From contig NZ_CP009755.1 of the NCBI RefSeq assembly GCF_000772085.1, positions 1,426,001 through 1,490,000 of the forward strand: a stretch of DNA of 64,000 nucleotides, read 5' to 3'. The notes beneath the pieces are model-generated. The model saw nothing but the letters and a program-made list of their open reading frames with translations, ran no database searches and had not been told where the DNA came from. How positions within the stretch are numbered: the first letter of the stretch is position 1; each line of letters opens with the position of its first letter. The stretch comes from Curtobacterium sp. MR_MD2014 (GTDB lineage: Bacteria; Actinomycetota; Actinomycetes; Actinomycetales; Microbacteriaceae). The position numbers and the translations under genes are program-made. Positions 53,777-62,799 of the stretch are shown piece by piece.

Positions 53777-56521
53777 TCAGGCCTCTCCGCCCGCGCTGCC
53801 GGTCGTGCCGGCGTTGACGTCGTGCAGGCGGTACTTGTCGATCGCCTGCTGGACGACGGCGTGGTCGACCTTGCCCTGCTTCGCGAGCTGCTGCAGCGTG
53901 CGCACCACGACGGACGGACCGTCGATGTGGAAGAAGCGGCGTGCCGCCGGACGGGTGTCCGAGAAGCCGAAGCCGTCGGCACCGAGCGTCGCGAAGTCGG
54001 TCGGGACGAACGGACGGATCTGCTCCTGCACGGCGTGCATGAAGTCGCTCACCGCCACGACCGGCCCCTCGGTGCCGAGCAGGCGCTCGGTCACGTACGG
54101 GGTGCGCGGCTGCTCGTTCGGGTTGAGGAACGCCTGCTGCTCGGCGTCGAGACCGTCACGGGTGAGTTCGCCCCAGCTCGTGACGCTCCAGACGTCGGCG
54201 GACACGCCCCAGTCCTCGGCGAGGAGCTGCTGCGCCTCGAGGATCCACGGCACCGCCACGCCGGACGCGAGCAGCTGGGCCTTCGGGCCGTCGTGCTCGC
54301 TCGGCTTGAGCAGGTACATGCCCTTGACGATGCCGTCGACGTCGACGCCCTCGGGCTCGGCGGGCTGCACGAGTGGCTCGTTGTAGACCGTCAGGTAGTA
54401 CATGACGTTCGGGTCGTCGTGGGACGGCGAGCCGTCCTCGTTCGTCCCGTACATGCGCTCGAGGCCGGACCGGACGATGTGCCCGATCTCGTAGCCGTAG
54501 GCCGGGTCGTAGGACACGACCGCCGGGTTCGTCGCCGCGAGGAGCGGCGAGTGACCGTCGGCGTGCTGCAGGCCCTCGCCGGTCAGCGTGGTGCGCCCTG
54601 CGGTGGCACCGATCATGAAGCCGCGGACCATCTGGTCACCGGCGGCCCAGATCGCGTCGCCGGTGCGCTGGAACCCGAACTGCGAGTAGAAGACGTAGAC
54701 CGGGATGAGCGGTTCGCCCTGCGTCGAGTACGAGGACCCGACGGCGGTGAAGGCCGCGAGGGCGCCCGCCTCGTTGATGCCGACGTGGATGATCTGGCCC
54801 TGCGGGCTCTCCTTGTAGGCCAGGAGCAGCTCGCGGTCGACCGACGTGTAGTGCTGGCCGTTCGGGTTGTAGATCTTCGCGGTCGGGAAGTACGCGTCCA
54901 TGCCGAACGTGCGCGCCTCGTCCGGGATGATCGGCACCACGCGGTTGCCGAAGTCCGGGGAGCGGAGCAGGTCCTTCAGCAGGCGGGCGAACGCCATGGT
55001 CGTGGCGACCTCCTGCTTGCCGGAGCCCTTCTTCACGACCTGGTACTTCGACTCCTCCGGCAGCGTGAACTGCGTGTACTTCGTCCGACGCTCCGGCACG
55101 TACCCGCCGAGCTCGCGGCGACGCTCGTGCATGTACTGGATCGCCTCGTCGTCGTGACCGGGGTGGTAGTACGGCGGGGTGTAGGGGTCCTCGTCGAGCT
55201 GTGCGTCGGAGATCGGGATGCGCATCTCGTCGCGGAACTGCTTGAGGTTGTCGAGCGTGAGCTTCTTCATCTGGTGGGTCGCGTTGCGCCCCTCGAAGCT
55301 CGGGCCGAGGCCGTAGCCCTTGACCGTCTTCGCCAGGATGACCGTCGGCTGGCCCTTGTGCTCGGTCGCGGCCTTGAACGCGGCGTAGACCTTGCGGTAG
55401 TCGTGCCCGCCGCGCTTGAGGTTCCAGATCTGGTCGTCCGTGTAGCCCTCGACGAGCTCGAGCGCCTTCGGGTCGCGCCCGAAGAAGTTCTCGCGGACGT
55501 AGGCGCCGTTCTCGGCCTTGTAGGTCTGGTAGTCGCCGTCCGGCGTCGCGTTCATCAGGTTGAGGAGCGCGCCCTCGGTGTCGCGGGCGAGCAGGTCGTC
55601 CCACTCGCGGCCCCAGACGACCTTGATGACGTTCCAGCCCGCGCCGCGGAAGAACGCCTCGAGCTCCTGGATGATCTTGCCGTTGCCGCGGACGGGTCCG
55701 TCGAGGCGCTGGAGGTTGCAGTTGATGACGAAGTTCAGGTTGTCGAGCCCGTCGTTCGCCGCGACCTGCAGCTGCCCGCGCGACTCGACCTCGTCCATCT
55801 CGCCGTCGCCGAGGAACGCCCAGACCTGCTGGTCGGAGGCGTCCTTGATGCCGCGGTTGGACAGGTACTTGGCCTGCTGGGCCTGGTAGATCGCGTTGAT
55901 CGGGCCGATGCCCATCGACACGGTCGGGAACTGCCAGAAGTGCGGCATGAGGCGCGGGTGCGGGTAGGACGACAGTCCACCGCCCGCGTGCGACTTCTCC
56001 TGGCGGAAGCCGTCGAGCTGGTCCTCGCTGAGGCGGCCCTCCATGTAGGCGCGGGCGTACATGCCGGGGGAGGCGTGGCCCTGGAAGAAGACCTGGTCAC
56101 CGCCGGACGGGTGGTCCTGCGCGCGGAAGAAGTGGTTGTAGCCGACCTCGTACATCGCGGCGCTCGACGCGTACGTCGAGATGTGCCCACCGACCGCGAC
56201 GCCGGGGCGCTGGGCGCGGTGCACCGTGATCGCGGCGTTCCACCGGATCCACCGGCGGTAGCGGCGCTCGAGTTCCTCGTCACCGGGGAACTCCGGCTCG
56301 TCCTCGGGCGCGATCGTGTTGACGTAGTCGGTCGTCGGGACCATCGGCACGCCGAGGTGCAGCTCGTTCGAGCGCTTCAGCAGGCTCTGCATGATCTCGC
56401 GGGCCCGCTGGTGGCCGTGCGTCGCGACGAGTCCGTCGAGCGACTCACGCCACTCTGCGGTCTCCTCCGGGTCCTGGTCGGTCCCTGCGGTGCTGCGCGG
56501 GTCCTGGTCGTTCACCGTCAC
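53777..56521 (-). CDS. aceE: Pyruvate dehydrogenase E1 component, homodimeric
   Basis: A 914-aa thiamine-diphosphate enzyme of the alpha2 class that decarboxylates pyruvate and feeds acetyl groups to E2. The ThDP site is [20 protein letters not shown] (GDG through the distal Asn). Other hallmarks are [40 protein letters not shown] and [19 protein letters not shown] at 56521 is used; GTG at 56515 is an alternative. Its position before fasR and the fab genes links acetyl-CoA production to lipid synthesis. Confidence 0.96.
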   Translation of the reverse strand: MTVNDQDPRSTAGTDQDPEETAEWRESLDGLVATHGHQRAREIMQSLLKRSNELHLGVPMVPTTDYVNTIAPEDEPEFPGDEELERRYRRWIRWNAAITVHRAQRPGVAVGGHISTYASSAAMYEVGYNHFFRAQDHPSGGDQVFFQGHASPGMYARAYMEGRLSEDQLDGFRQEKSHAGGGLSSYPHPRLMPHFWQFPTVSMGIGPINAIYQAQQAKYLSNRGIKDASDQQVWAFLGDGEMDEVESRGQLQVAANDGLDNLNFVINCNLQRLDGPVRGNGKIIQELEAFFRGAGWNVIKVVWGREWDDLLARDTEGALLNLMNATPDGDYQTYKAENGAYVRENFFGRDPKALELVEGYTDDQIWNLKRGGHDYRKVYAAFKAATEHKGQPTVILAKTVKGYGLGPSFEGRNATHQMKKLTLDNLKQFRDEMRIPISDAQLDEDPYTPPYYHPGHDDEAIQYMHERRRELGGYVPERRTKYTQFTLPEESKYQVVKKGSGKQEVATTMAFARLLKDLLRSPDFGNRVVPIIPDEARTFGMDAYFPTAKIYNPNGQHYTSVDRELLLAYKESPQGQIIHVGINEAGALAAFTAVGSSYSTQGEPLIPVYVFYSQFGFQRTGDAIWAAGDQMVRGFMIGATAGRTTLTGEGLQHADGHSPLLAATNPAVVSYDPAYGYEIGHIVRSGLERMYGTNEDGSPSHDDPNVMYYLTVYNEPLVQPAEPEGVDVDGIVKGMYLLKPSEHDGPKAQLLASGVAVPWILEAQQLLAEDWGVSADVWSVTSWGELTRDGLDAEQQAFLNPNEQPRTPYVTERLLGTEGPVVAVSDFMHAVQEQIRPFVPTDFATLGADGFGFSDTRPAARRFFHIDGPSVVVRTLQQLAKQGKVDHAVVQQAIDKYRLHDVNAGTTGSAGGEA

Positions 56522-56651
56522 CCTTGACCTCGTTCGTTCTCGTGGTGGTGGACATGGGGGCCACCGATGGTCGGGTCACGACCGGTCGGAGCCCACACCA
56601 CCTTAGGCCCCACGACCGACGCCTTCGCTGATGGTGTCGTGCAGGTGGTAC

Positions 56652-56679
56652 TTGCGTCCTGGTGCGGTCGGCGTACGAT
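56652..56679 (+). promoter_or_regulatory. Candidate promoter of the peroxiredoxin gene
   Basis: TTGCGT (56652-56657), a 16-nt spacer and TACGAT (56674-56679). It implies a leader of about 70 nt before the ATG at 56759. Confidence 0.5.
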
Positions 56680-56758
56680 TGCCGATCGTGCACGGACGAC
56701 CCGCACGTGCGCACGCGACACGGGCACACCCCACGCCCGAGGAAGAAGCAGCGCACCG

Positions 56759-57247
56759 ATGGCCCTGGAGATCGGCTCCCTCGCGCCGGACTTCGAGCTC
56801 CCGAACCAGTTCGGCGAGCACGTCCGCCTCAGCGACTTCCGTGGCGTCCGCCCGGTCGCCCTCGTCTTCTTCCCGCTGGCGTTCTCGTCCGGCTGCACGA
56901 ACGAGCTCTGCACCCTGCAGGACAACATCGCGATGTTCGAGGACCAGCGGGTCGAGCTGATCGGCATCTCCGTCGACTCGAAGGCCACGCTCCGCTCGTT
57001 CGCCGAGACGCACGGCTACGACTTCGAGCTGCTCGCCGACTTCTGGCCGCACGGCGCGGTGTCGAAGGAGTACGGCGTGTTCCTCGACAAGAAGGGCTTC
57101 GCGACCCGCGCGACGTTCGTCATCGACGTGCACGGTCGCATCAAGGCGTCGATCATCACCGAGCCCGGGCTGCAGCGCGACGTCGCCGAGTACCGCGAGG
57201 CGCTCGACCGTCTCGCCGCGTGCACCGCGCCGGTCCCGGTCGCCTGA
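56759..57247 (+). CDS. Peroxiredoxin (AhpE/BCP-like)
   Basis: A 162-aa thiol peroxidase. The peroxidatic Cys46 is in FFPLAFSSGCTNELCTLQDN; Cys51 could resolve it. VELIGISVDSKATLRSFAET and FVIDVHGRIKASI match the AhpC/TSA family, closest to the AhpE type of actinobacteria. The start at 56759 has gaggaag upstream. It is divergent from aceE. Confidence 0.93.
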   Translation: MALEIGSLAPDFELPNQFGEHVRLSDFRGVRPVALVFFPLAFSSGCTNELCTLQDNIAMFEDQRVELIGISVDSKATLRSFAETHGYDFELLADFWPHGAVSKEYGVFLDKKGFATRATFVIDVHGRIKASIITEPGLQRDVAEYREALDRLAACTAPVPVA

Positions 57248-57279
57248 CCGTCCCCGCGAGCCCCTACGCACCCTGGCCG

Positions 57280-58152
57280 GTGACCGACGCGGCCGCCGCG
57301 TGGTCGCTCCGGAGCACCACGGTGCCCACCAGCAGCGGGCCCGTGGTGGTGCACCACCGTCCCGGTGCCGACCCGGTGCTGCTGCTCCACGGCGTGGCGG
57401 GGTCGTGGACGACCTGGACGCCGTTGCTGGCCGCCGCCGGTGGTGTCGGCGCGCGGGGTCTCGTGCTCGTCGACCTGCCCGGGTGGGGGTCCTCGCCGGC
57501 GCCCGCGGGGCCGTTCACCGTGGACGACGGCGTCCGCGTGCTGCTGGAGGTCCTCGACGCCCTCGCCGTGGGGTCGGTCGACGTCGTCGGGCACTCGATG
57601 GGCGCGTTCGTCGCGCTCCACCTCGCCGTGGTCGCTCCCGAGCGCGTCGGGTCGCTCGGGCTCGTGTCGGGCACGACGATCGCGACCGTGCGGGCCTCCG
57701 GCCGACCCTGGCGTGCGCTCGCGTCCCTCCCCGCGTTCACGCTGCTGCGGGCCGGGCTCCTCGTGACGGGTCGTCGGGCGAGGGCGATCCTCCGTGGCAC
57801 CGCCCGCGTCGGACTCCTGCCGCTCGTCGCCGCACCCGTGTTCGCGCACGTCCGTCGACTGGACCCGAGTGTCCTCGACGCCTTCGTCGACGAGTTCCGG
57901 CCCGAGCGCTTCACGGCTGCCGCCCGGGACGCCGCCGGCTACGACGTCGACCGCTGGCGCTCGGTCGGCTGCCCGGTGGCTGCGGTGCTCGGCCGCGGGG
58001 ACGTCTTCGCCCGGGTGTCCGACCTCGACGACCTGCGCGGCCTGGTGCCGGGAGCCCGGACGGCCGTGCTCGACGACTGCGGGCACTTCGCACACGTCGA
58101 GCACCCCGGTGCCGTGGCGGCGTTCCTCGGACTCACCTCCGCACCGGCCTGA
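57280..58152 (+). CDS. Alpha/beta hydrolase
   Basis: A 290-aa hydrolase. The oxyanion loop is LLLHGVAGSWTTW, the nucleophile Ser106 lies in VVGHSMGAFVAL, the acid is probably in LGRGDVFARVSD, and the His is in DCGHFAHVEHP. The substrate is unknown. The start is uncertain: GTG at 57280 is the first in-frame start after the peroxiredoxin stop and has no clear ribosome site. Confidence 0.86.
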   Translation: MTDAAAAWSLRSTTVPTSSGPVVVHHRPGADPVLLLHGVAGSWTTWTPLLAAAGGVGARGLVLVDLPGWGSSPAPAGPFTVDDGVRVLLEVLDALAVGSVDVVGHSMGAFVALHLAVVAPERVGSLGLVSGTTIATVRASGRPWRALASLPAFTLLRAGLLVTGRRARAILRGTARVGLLPLVAAPVFAHVRRLDPSVLDAFVDEFRPERFTAAARDAAGYDVDRWRSVGCPVAAVLGRGDVFARVSDLDDLRGLVPGARTAVLDDCGHFAHVEHPGAVAAFLGLTSAPA

Positions 58153-58225
58153 CGGGTCGGGCCGTTCCGCAGCGGTCGTCCGACGGCGCCGCGCCCCCAG
58201 CGCGGCCGTGCGAGCGCGGCCCCGC

Positions 58226-59806
58226 TCAGCCCGCCACTGCCCCGGCGGGGAACGTCTCCGCGATGCGGGACCGCACCTCGGTCACCACCGCGCGTCGCAT
58301 CGCCGGCGAGAACAGCGCGTGGTCGCCGTCCGGGACCTCCACGACCGAGACCTTCGCACCCCAGCGGCGGACGGCGCGACGGCCGCCGTACCGCTCGAAG
58401 CGTTCGATGTCCTCCGGCGCCGCGACCACGACGACGTCCGTGCCGTGCTCGACGATCGGGCCGAGGTGGCCGACGACGCCGCCGAGCGCCCCGCGGCGGG
58501 CGATCGCGTCGCGGACCCGCGCCGGGACGAGGCGGTTGTAGGGAGCGCGGAGCGCGCGACGGAGCCGGGACGCGTCGGCCACCGCCTGCGCGGACCCGGC
58601 GTACGAGCCCGGAGCCGCGGGCGTGCGGCGGTAGTCGTTCGGACTGATCTCCACCACGAGCCGCGGGTGCTCGTCAACCGCGCGGCCGGCGAGCCACGCA
58701 CCGGCGCACATGCCGACGATGGCGAGCCGCTCGGAGGGGACCCGCAACGCCGCGACCACCTCGTGCTGGTCGTCGACCCACTCCTGCGCGAACAGGAAGG
58801 CGTCCTCGTCGGCGCGCACGTCCGAGCTCTCCCCGGTACCCCGCCGGTCGACGCGCACGACGCGGGCGCCGTCACGGGCCAGCGTCCGCGCGAGGGCGAC
58901 CTGGTAGTCGACGGCGCCGGTCCGGTGCTCGGCGCCGCCGTTGTGGAGCAGCACCACCGGGGCGTCCTCGTCCTGGGCGGAGGACACGGTCTCGACGGCG
59001 AAGAGCCCGTCCGGGCCGATGCGGAGCACCCGCTCGGACACGCGGTCGTCGACGTCCAGCACCTCGTCGAGCGCGGGCGGGGTCGTCGGAGCAGCGGTGG
59101 CGGGTGCCCAGGCGTCCAGCCGACCGACCACGGTCTCGACGGCGTCCGCCGGGATCCGGGCGTCGATGCTCGTGCCGTCGAGGAGCTCGGCGGTGCCGTC
59201 CACCTCGAGGACCTCGACCGGGCCGAGTCCGCGCGGCGGGACGGCACCAGGGCGGACGACGGCGACCGTCGTCGCGGAGCGTGGCGCGTACGCCAGGGCG
59301 CCGACGACGGCGGTCTCGGCGGGTCCGAGGTCGATGCCCACGAGCGACTCGACCCCGTCCACGATCCGGTCGGGGCCGATCGTGATCGTCGCGAGTGCCC
59401 GCTGCCGTCGCAGCCAGGCCCGTCCGGACGCCGGGGCGTCCCAGACGACCAGGGCGTCGTCGTCACCGACGGCGGCGAATGCGACCAGGGCTGCCGAGGC
59501 GAGACCCACGAACGCGATGCGCTCGACCCCCGACCGGCGCAGCACCGCCGCGGCGGCGCGAGCGGACCGGACCTGCGCGTCGGGGTCGCCGTCGTCCGCG
59601 GAGTCCCCACGTCCGGACGGGTCGTAGCGCACCGAGGCCACGCCACGGGCCTCCAGGCCGTCCGCCAGCAGCCGCAGCGTGCGGTAGGCGATGACGCCCT
59701 CCTGCCCGAGCGGCGGGCAGAGGACCACGCCGGCGCGTGCGGTCGGCGGGAGCTGCACGGCGAGGCGCAGCGCTGGCGACCCCGACCAGCCGTGGTGGGT
59801 GGTCAC
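58226..59806 (-). CDS. Fused double alpha/beta hydrolase of the carrier-protein cluster
   Basis: A 526-aa protein with two hydrolase domains. Domain 1 (about 10-235) begins CPPLGQEGVIAYRTLRLLAD, resembling exosortase-system-associated hydrolases, but the nucleophile elbow reads GLASA (101-105) and lacks the serine position. Domain 2 (about 265-520) has the elbow GMCAG with Cys367, as in dienelactone hydrolase-like enzymes, and GDHALFSP near the catalytic His. One domain is therefore probably inactive and the other uses Cys. GTG start overlaps the ligase stop. It likely releases or transfers the carrier-bound product, which is inference. Confidence 0.82.
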   Translation of the reverse strand: MTTHHGWSGSPALRLAVQLPPTARAGVVLCPPLGQEGVIAYRTLRLLADGLEARGVASVRYDPSGRGDSADDGDPDAQVRSARAAAAVLRRSGVERIAFVGLASAALVAFAAVGDDDALVVWDAPASGRAWLRRQRALATITIGPDRIVDGVESLVGIDLGPAETAVVGALAYAPRSATTVAVVRPGAVPPRGLGPVEVLEVDGTAELLDGTSIDARIPADAVETVVGRLDAWAPATAAPTTPPALDEVLDVDDRVSERVLRIGPDGLFAVETVSSAQDEDAPVVLLHNGGAEHRTGAVDYQVALARTLARDGARVVRVDRRGTGESSDVRADEDAFLFAQEWVDDQHEVVAALRVPSERLAIVGMCAGAWLAGRAVDEHPRLVVEISPNDYRRTPAAPGSYAGSAQAVADASRLRRALRAPYNRLVPARVRDAIARRGALGGVVGHLGPIVEHGTDVVVVAAPEDIERFERYGGRRAVRRWGAKVSVVEVPDGDHALFSPAMRRAVVTEVRSRIAETFPAGAVAG

Positions 59807-60744
59807 AGCGCCAGGGCCGCGCGGACGTCGGTCGTCCAGCGGTCCGGGTCGGTGCCGTGCGCGGCGAACAGGGCGATCGTGATGCGCTCGAGGCCGAACG
59901 CGGTGCAGGCGCTGTGGGCCACCTCGCCGTCGGCGGTGCGGAGACCGAACGACGTGCCGAAGTGGTCCTCGTGCAGGTTCGCCGACGAGATCGCCGTCGC
60001 CTCGTGCTCGGGCCCGTACACGGGGGTGACGAACTCGTACTTCAGCGACTGCTCGACCTGGTTCCGGGCGAGCATCTGGCCCACCCGACCGAAGAACGGG
60101 TCGTTCGCCGGGACGACGTCGATCGCCAGGCCGAAGGACTCGAGCAGGGCGCGCATGCCCGGGATGCGGCCGTCGCGGTGCGCCTTCGCCGACTCGGGGG
60201 TGCCGACGTGCACGAACTCGTGCATGTGGAAGGCCTGCAGTCGCATCGGGTCGAGCGAGGGCTCGCGGCGGAACGAGTCGCCGACGATGTCGAACATCCG
60301 ACCACCGGCCGGCACCGTGTCGCCGATCAGCCCGTACAGCGGGTGGCAGACGGCCGGGGTCAGCATGAGGTCGGCGGGCTCGAGGAACGACTCCCAGCGC
60401 TCGCCGCGACCCCGGGCGGCCAGCAGTGCGCGGTGCGTCCGGTCGTCGCCGGTGAAGCCGGAGATCGACGCGGCGAGGTCCGGGAACGACGCGATGTAGT
60501 CCGTCCGCTCGAACGCGGCGAGCGGCTCGACCGGCGGGAAGCGCAGGACCTCGGCGTCGAGGTCGGCCTGGCTCCGCACGACGGCGGCGTCGACCGCGCC
60601 GTACACGCGCTCGAAGACGCCGGTGCGGCCGTAGAGCCCGGGGGAGCCGAGGTCGACGAGGACCCGGTCGGTGAGCAGACGTCCGCGCAGGTCGGCGCGC
60701 GCGGCGTCGAGGTCGGACGTGGTGGTGTGGTCGGTGATGGTCAC
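59803..60744 (-). CDS. Amino acid:[carrier protein] ligase (SerRS-like)
   Basis: A 313-aa class II synthetase catalytic domain without a tRNA-binding arm. Zinc ligands fit Cys133 (TPAVCHPLYG), Glu176 (AFHMHEFVHVGTP) and Cys280 (VAHSACTAFGLERI), the Cys/Glu/Cys set described for the Bradyrhizobium glycine:[carrier protein] ligase. Motif 3 is GLERITIALF. Such enzymes adenylate a small amino acid and load it on the phosphopantetheine of a carrier protein, not on tRNA. The carrier gene is two genes upstream. GTG start overlaps the dehydrogenase stop. Glycine or alanine is the expected substrate by family only. Confidence 0.85.
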   Translation of the reverse strand: MTITDHTTTSDLDAARADLRGRLLTDRVLVDLGSPGLYGRTGVFERVYGAVDAAVVRSQADLDAEVLRFPPVEPLAAFERTDYIASFPDLAASISGFTGDDRTHRALLAARGRGERWESFLEPADLMLTPAVCHPLYGLIGDTVPAGGRMFDIVGDSFRREPSLDPMRLQAFHMHEFVHVGTPESAKAHRDGRIPGMRALLESFGLAIDVVPANDPFFGRVGQMLARNQVEQSLKYEFVTPVYGPEHEATAISSANLHEDHFGTSFGLRTADGEVAHSACTAFGLERITIALFAAHGTDPDRWTTDVRAALAL

Positions 60745-61955
60745 AGGAGTGCTCCGCTCATGAGTGCCAGTGCGGCGTCGTTCTGCAGGAGCCGGTCGTT
60801 GCTCACCATGACGGCGGCTCCGTGGGCGTCCCGGAGGTGTCGGGCGATGCTCAGCGGCCCGGTCGCGGCGAACCCGGCGATGCCGACGATGCGCATCGCG
60901 GTCGTCACGATGTCGACGACCCGCTCCGATGCGGCGATCTTCAGGGCGTTGGCGGCGAGTGCGTACGCGGGGGAGCCGAGCACCGTCGCGTCGTCGGCGG
61001 ACCGGTCGAAGCGCTCCGCGGCGTGACGGACCGCGTCCGCGAGGGTCTGCAGCTCCACCAGGAGCTCGGCGAGCCGGAGGGCTCCCGGAGGGGTCGTCCC
61101 GACCGCGGCCCGCGCCTGCTTCCGCACGGCCTGCCGGGCGCGTTCGGCGGCGCCGGCGGCGATGCCGGTCCAGACCGACGCCCACAGCACGTGCGAGACC
61201 GGCAGGACCGTCTGCGCCGAGATCGTCGCGTAGTCGTCGCGGAGCACCCGGTCCTCGTGGGTGTCGGCGTCGAGCACCCAGCCGTTGCTGCAGGTGCCGC
61301 GGAGACCGAGGGTGTCCCAGGTCGAGGTCTGCGTGAGGGTCGTGTCCTCGGGCAGGCAGACGACGAGACGCTGGTCCGAGGGCGCGGCGTCGGGGTCGCG
61401 ACGGGCGGTGACGAACACCGCGTCGGCCTCGGTCGCGTAGGAGATGACGGGCGCCTCCTTGTGCAGGTGGATGCGACCAGCGGTGGAGACCTCGATGGCG
61501 CAGGTGCTCCGGCGCGCGTCGCCACCGATGCCCTTCTCGGTCGTCGAGGACGCCACGAGCGCTCCGGCCAGGACGGCCTCGGTCATCGCGGTGACACCGA
61601 GGCCGACGCCGCCGTGCCGCCAGAGCGCCATCGCCTGTCCGTGGTGCATCGCGAAGACCATCCCGGTCGCGGCGCACGCCCGCCCGAGGGCCGTGGCGAT
61701 CGTCGACAGCTCGGCGAGGGCAGCTCCCTCGCCGCCGAGTGCGGTCGGGACGGCGGCCGCCAGGAGGCCGTGCTCCTTCATCGCCGCGATCGCCTCGCGG
61801 GGCGGACGGGCGTCGCGGTCGACCTCGTCGGCGTGCCGGGCGGCGACCTCGGCGACGAGTGCGGCGCGGAGGGCGAAGCGGTCGACGGGCGTGGTCGCTC
61901 CGGTCGTGTCCGGGCCGACGGGGACCGACGGGTCGTCCAGGACGGGGGTGCTCAC
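60741..61955 (-). CDS. Acyl-CoA dehydrogenase-like flavoenzyme
   Basis: A 404-aa protein of the acyl-CoA dehydrogenase fold: N-terminal helical domain (LLAAAVPTALGGEGAALAEL), middle beta domain (HLHKEAPVISYATEADAVFV and STWDTLGLRGTCSNG) and C-terminal helical bundle. Linked enzymes of this kind oxidise carrier-bound amino acids, for example prolyl-carrier to pyrrolyl-carrier. Here the linked ligase suggests an aminoacyl-S-carrier substrate. The GTG start lies inside the carrier gene's stop (GTGA); the longer frame upstream overlaps the carrier gene and is rejected. The catalytic base could not be fixed by eye. Confidence 0.87.
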   Translation of the reverse strand: MSTPVLDDPSVPVGPDTTGATTPVDRFALRAALVAEVAARHADEVDRDARPPREAIAAMKEHGLLAAAVPTALGGEGAALAELSTIATALGRACAATGMVFAMHHGQAMALWRHGGVGLGVTAMTEAVLAGALVASSTTEKGIGGDARRSTCAIEVSTAGRIHLHKEAPVISYATEADAVFVTARRDPDAAPSDQRLVVCLPEDTTLTQTSTWDTLGLRGTCSNGWVLDADTHEDRVLRDDYATISAQTVLPVSHVLWASVWTGIAAGAAERARQAVRKQARAAVGTTPPGALRLAELLVELQTLADAVRHAAERFDRSADDATVLGSPAYALAANALKIAASERVVDIVTTAMRIVGIAGFAATGPLSIARHLRDAHGAAVMVSNDRLLQNDAALALMSGALL

Positions 61956-62239
61956 GCTGCTGCCTCCGCGGCGGCCGCGATCGACTCGATCGTGGCGAAG
62001 GTCGAGCGGTGCAGCACGGCGTCGTGGAACTCCACGTCGAGCTCGTTCTCCACCGCGAGCATCACGTTCACGGTGGCGTGCGAGGTCAGGCCGAGCGCGT
62101 ACAGGTCGGCGATCGAGGCGATGTCGGACGCGTCGACGGTGAGGTGTCCGTGGTCGGCGAGGGCCCGTCGGACGGCCTGCTCGGCGCCGGGCGCGGCGAG
62201 GGCGACGGGGGCGGGTGCGGAGGTCGGGTCCTGGTGCAT
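61952..62239 (-). CDS. Dedicated carrier protein (phosphopantetheine-binding)
   Basis: A 95-aa carrier. The attachment site is Ser53 in LYALGLTSHATVNVMLAVEN, followed by ELDVEFHDAVLHRSTFATIE. The GLTSHAxVNVMLA pattern is that of carriers paired with amino acid:[carrier protein] ligases and differs from the DSIS motif of the fatty-acid acpP in this window. TATCGT (62252-62247) ends 7 nt before the ATG, so the four-gene unit probably starts here with a leaderless transcript. An upstream ATG at 62260 is not preferred. Confidence 0.88.
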   Translation of the reverse strand: MHQDPTSAPAPVALAAPGAEQAVRRALADHGHLTVDASDIASIADLYALGLTSHATVNVMLAVENELDVEFHDAVLHRSTFATIESIAAAAEAAA

Positions 62240-62246
62240 GCGAGCA

Positions 62247-62252
62247 ACGATA
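62247..62252 (-). promoter_or_regulatory. -10 box of the carrier-protein operon
   Basis: TATCGT on the minus strand ends 7 nt before the carrier ATG at 62239. It lies between the hairpin at 62282-62305 and the gene, giving the four-gene operon its own promoter. Confidence 0.55.
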
Positions 62253-62281
62253 GGGAGCATGCGGGCCCGGAAAACCGCCGT

Positions 62282-62305
62282 GCACGTGCGTGATCCCGCA
62301 CGTGC
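62282..62305 (-). terminator. Palindromic hairpin between the PPTase gene and the carrier operon
   Basis: gcacgtgcg (62282-62290) pairs perfectly with cgcacgtgc (62297-62305) over tgatcc. It is 28 bases after the PPTase stop. Each arm contains the palindrome gcacgtgc, so a regulatory site is also possible. Confidence 0.55.
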
Positions 62306-62332
62306 GCCGCAAGGAACGCGGGACCGGGTCGG

Positions 62333-62710
62333 TCAGCGTCGGGACAGCGCCACGGCGGTCGCCAGCGCCAGCCCCCGTTCGTGTGACAACGACACCGCGA
62401 CCGGTCCGCAGCCGACCGCCGCGGCGAGCTCGGCGGCGCGGCCGGAGAGCTCGACGACCGGGGCGCCGGCGGCGTCCAGCACCACCGCGACGTCCGTCGG
62501 GGGGACCGCGTCGCCCGGCGCGGGTCGCAGCAGCTTCAGCACGGCCTCCTTGCCGGCGAAGCGGGCGGCCAGACGCTCGGGGTCGTCACCGCAGTCGGCG
62601 CGCTCGCGGTCGGTGAACACCCGCGACAGGTAGCGCTCGCCGTGTGCGGCGATGCCCGCGACGACGTCCTCGACCGCCGCGAGGTCGGTACCGGTCCGGA
62701 TCGTCGTCAC
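62333..62710 (-). CDS. AcpS-type phosphopantetheinyl transferase
   Basis: A 125-aa enzyme. Asp9 in IRTGTDLAAVEDV and Glu55 in RLAARFAGKEAVLKLL are the magnesium ligands; FTDRERADCG and VAVSLSHERGLALATAVAL complete the AcpS family signature. It converts apo-carrier to holo-carrier with CoA. It sits 93 bp upstream of the dedicated carrier gene, so it may serve that carrier, acpP, or both. TACGCT (62722-62717) ends 6 nt before the GTG. Confidence 0.88.
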   Translation of the reverse strand: MTTIRTGTDLAAVEDVVAGIAAHGERYLSRVFTDRERADCGDDPERLAARFAGKEAVLKLLRPAPGDAVPPTDVAVVLDAAGAPVVELSGRAAELAAAVGCGPVAVSLSHERGLALATAVALSRR

Positions 62711-62716
62711 GGGTGC

Positions 62717-62722
62717 AGCGTA
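62717..62722 (-). promoter_or_regulatory. -10 box of the PPTase gene
   Basis: TACGCT on the minus strand with a 6-nt gap to the GTG at 62710, suggesting a leaderless transcript independent of the genes at 62800-64000. Confidence 0.55.
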
Positions 62723-62799
62723 CGGCTCGCAGCCACGCGGTGGCACCACGGCGTCGCCGCGTGGCCGCGAGCCGCCCCCGACCCCGGTGACGACCCCCG

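Noticed and set aside
59803..60744. A truncated seryl-tRNA synthetase pseudogene
   Set aside because: The frame is intact and coupled to its neighbours, the zinc set and motif 3 are preserved, and the tRNA-binding arm is absent by family design.
62333..62710. Calling this the housekeeping acpS
   Set aside because: The family fits, but its place next to a dedicated carrier operon leaves the role open, so no gene symbol was given.
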